In this document: one piece after another, positions 12,173 through 13,235 of the stretch
Layout: each line of letters begins with the position of its first letter
Position numbering within the stretch: position 1 is the first letter of the stretch
Source of the DNA: 66-474 sp051954935
Lineage (GTDB): Bacteria; Pseudomonadota; Gammaproteobacteria; Xanthomonadales; Rhodanobacteraceae
Direction of reading: 5' to 3'
NCBI GenBank assembly: GCA_051954935.1
Contig: JBQCHG010000016.1
Location: forward strand, 1 to 13,235
DNA: 13,235 bases
The notes under the pieces: generated by a model
Database searches by the model: none
What the model saw: only the letters and a program-made list of their open reading frames with translations
Told to the model about the DNA's origin: nothing
Translations under genes and position numbers: made by a program

Positions 12173-13235
12173 TCAGCCGAACCAGCTTGTGCGGGGGTTC
12201 ATCACTTCGGCGAATGCGCGGCTCAATGAGTCGACCTGGTCATCGTTCGCGCCGTTGGGGAACATGCGCATTTCGTTGATCAGGGCCTCGTTCCACGGCC
12301 CGCGAACCATCAGCACGTTGCCCACGTTGACCTGCGCCGCGAATGGCTCGGCACGTGTCACTTTGTCGCCCGTTTCCGGGCTCGATGTCACCCTGAACCC
12401 GGAAAGACGCCGGGTCAGGTACGTCACCTGCGTTTTGCCCGCCTGCCCCGGATCCTGCGGGATGCTGACCCGAACCGGTTTTCCGTCGAGCGCAGCCGTG
12501 TTCACGATCGCCGCATCGCGCTCGTCCGGGCCGCGCTGGAACCGCGCCATGTCGCCGATCACGAAGCGGCCGTCGTCGAGGCGCCCCAGCTTCGCGCCTG
12601 CGGTCCAGTCGCCATCATCCGTGATGCTGGCCAAGTCCCAGCCGCGCGCCCACTGGATGTTGCCCGCCGGTGCCGCGTCGATGATCTGCAGCTGGTCCGG
12701 CTTGAAGATGTTGCCTTCTGGAGCCGATGGACTTTGCTGGTACTGGCCGGCGAAGGTGTACGGCATCGCCGCGCGCATCTCTTCCAGCTTTTCGCGCGTG
12801 TGCTTGGCAGGCCAGAGGGCTTCTCCAACCTGCCGGTGTTCATCCGGCACTTCCGCCAGCGCCGGCAAGCTCAAGTGCTCCCAGTGCTCGCCGCTGCCGC
12901 CGGCGAGCAGCCATCCCGCCAGATCGCGCTCGTGCAGCCGCTGCATGATCAGGATGATCGGCGTCTTCGGTGAATTGACGCGCGATTGCAGCGTGTTCTG
13001 ATACCACTCGATCACGCCCTCGCGGATCGTATCGCTGCGCGCCTCGTCCGCCTTGTGCGGATCGTCGATGATGATCGCGCCGCCGAACTGCTCGCGGAAC
13101 TTGCCGGCGCCCATGCCGGTCACCGAACCGCCGGTGCCGACTGCGTACAGCGCGCCGCCCCGCGTCGTGCGCCATGCCGCCTTGGCGTCGTTCGCGAGAT
13201 ACACGTCCGGGAAAACGTCCGCGTAGGCTTCGTGC
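12173..13235 (-). CDS. Terminase large subunit (partial, 5' end beyond right edge)
   Basis: The frame is open to the window edge (HEAYADVFPDVYLANDAKAA...), so the start and the Walker A region lie outside; a GTG at 13204 is internal. The ATPase Walker B is visible as FGGAIIIDDPHKADEARSD, followed by the coupling motif segment PIILIMQRLHERDLAGWLL. The C-terminal RNase H-like nuclease is visible as RGWDLASITDDGDWTAGAKL (first acidic residue), then PQDPGQAGKTQV and NGANDDQVDSLSRAFAEV (last acidic cluster). This matches the Terminase_6C / TIGR01630 type. It pumps DNA into the prohead and cuts the concatemer. The portal gene follows ten bases after the TGA (12173-12175). About 354 codons are visible. 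Confidence 0.9.
   Translation of the reverse strand, partial: HEAYADVFPDVYLANDAKAAWRTTRGGALYAVGTGGSVTGMGAGKFREQFGGAIIIDDPHKADEARSDTIREGVIEWYQNTLQSRVNSPKTPIILIMQRLHERDLAGWLLAGGSGEHWEHLSLPALAEVPDEHRQVGEALWPAKHTREKLEEMRAAMPYTFAGQYQQSPSAPEGNIFKPDQLQIIDAAPAGNIQWARGWDLASITDDGDWTAGAKLGRLDDGRFVIGDMARFQRGPDERDAAIVNTAALDGKPVRVSIPQDPGQAGKTQVTYLTRRLSGFRVTSSPETGDKVTRAEPFAAQVNVGNVLMVRGPWNEALINEMRMFPNGANDDQVDSLSRAFAEVMNPRTSWFG

Noticed and set aside
10633..12279. Plus-strand open frame of 548 codons.
   Set aside because: It lies opposite the portal gene, is Arg/His/Val-rich as expected for an antisense frame in GC-rich DNA, and has no recognisable domain.
1..13235. A defence system, toxin-antitoxin pair or other non-phage cargo.
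   Set aside because: Every minus-strand gene fits a phage structural order, and the only extra genes are the two homing-type endonucleases.

Overview
The window is a contiguous piece of the structural (head and contractile-tail) module of a tailed bacteriophage or prophage. The base composition is high in G+C and Shine-Dalgarno sites are normal, which points to a pseudomonadotal host; I cannot name the host or phage genus. The set of families (DUF1073 portal, Mu gpF-like protein, DUF2213 protease, DUF2184 capsid, DUF4054 connector, DUF3383 sheath, DUF3277 tube) is that of a myovirus. Every structural gene is on the minus strand, so the biological order runs from the right edge of the window to the left.

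Head and packaging (13235 down to 5936): large terminase (5' part outside the window), portal, Mu gpF-like minor head protein, a Nudix-DUF2213-acidic scaffold fusion protein, a small cement/decoration-like protein and the major capsid protein. The packaging motor loads DNA through the portal into a shell built from capsid protein on the scaffold and matured by the DUF2213 protease. Neck (5070 down to 2755): a 132-residue conserved-looking protein of unknown role, a DUF4054 connector, an HK97 gp10-like protein, a 123-residue neck protein started at TTG, and a neck/tail terminator-like protein started at GTG. Tail (2682 down to 1): sheath, tube, a tail assembly chaperone pair G/GT joined by an apparent -1 ribosomal frameshift, and the first 53 codons of the tape measure protein.

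Two free-standing homing-type endonuclease genes are inserted in this module. An HNH gene with three N-terminal zinc modules lies antisense in the junction between the gpF-like gene and the protease gene. A GIY-YIG gene lies between the capsid gene and the neck genes. They bracket the protease-scaffold/cement/capsid block and both have lower G+C than the structural genes. The HNH gene is the only plausible plus-strand gene.

Regulation: genes are tightly packed, with translational-coupling overlaps of 1 to 41 bases. Three intrinsic-terminator-like hairpins act on the minus strand, at 2711, 5097 and 5887. Each sits so close to the next start codon that they probably tune read-through rather than end the operon. 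No tRNA, CRISPR array, insertion sequence, attachment site or origin was seen. The best 'hidden' signals are the frameshift site, the nested scaffold start inside the protease gene, the divergent start codons sharing one CATG, and two related hairpin-leader cassettes.
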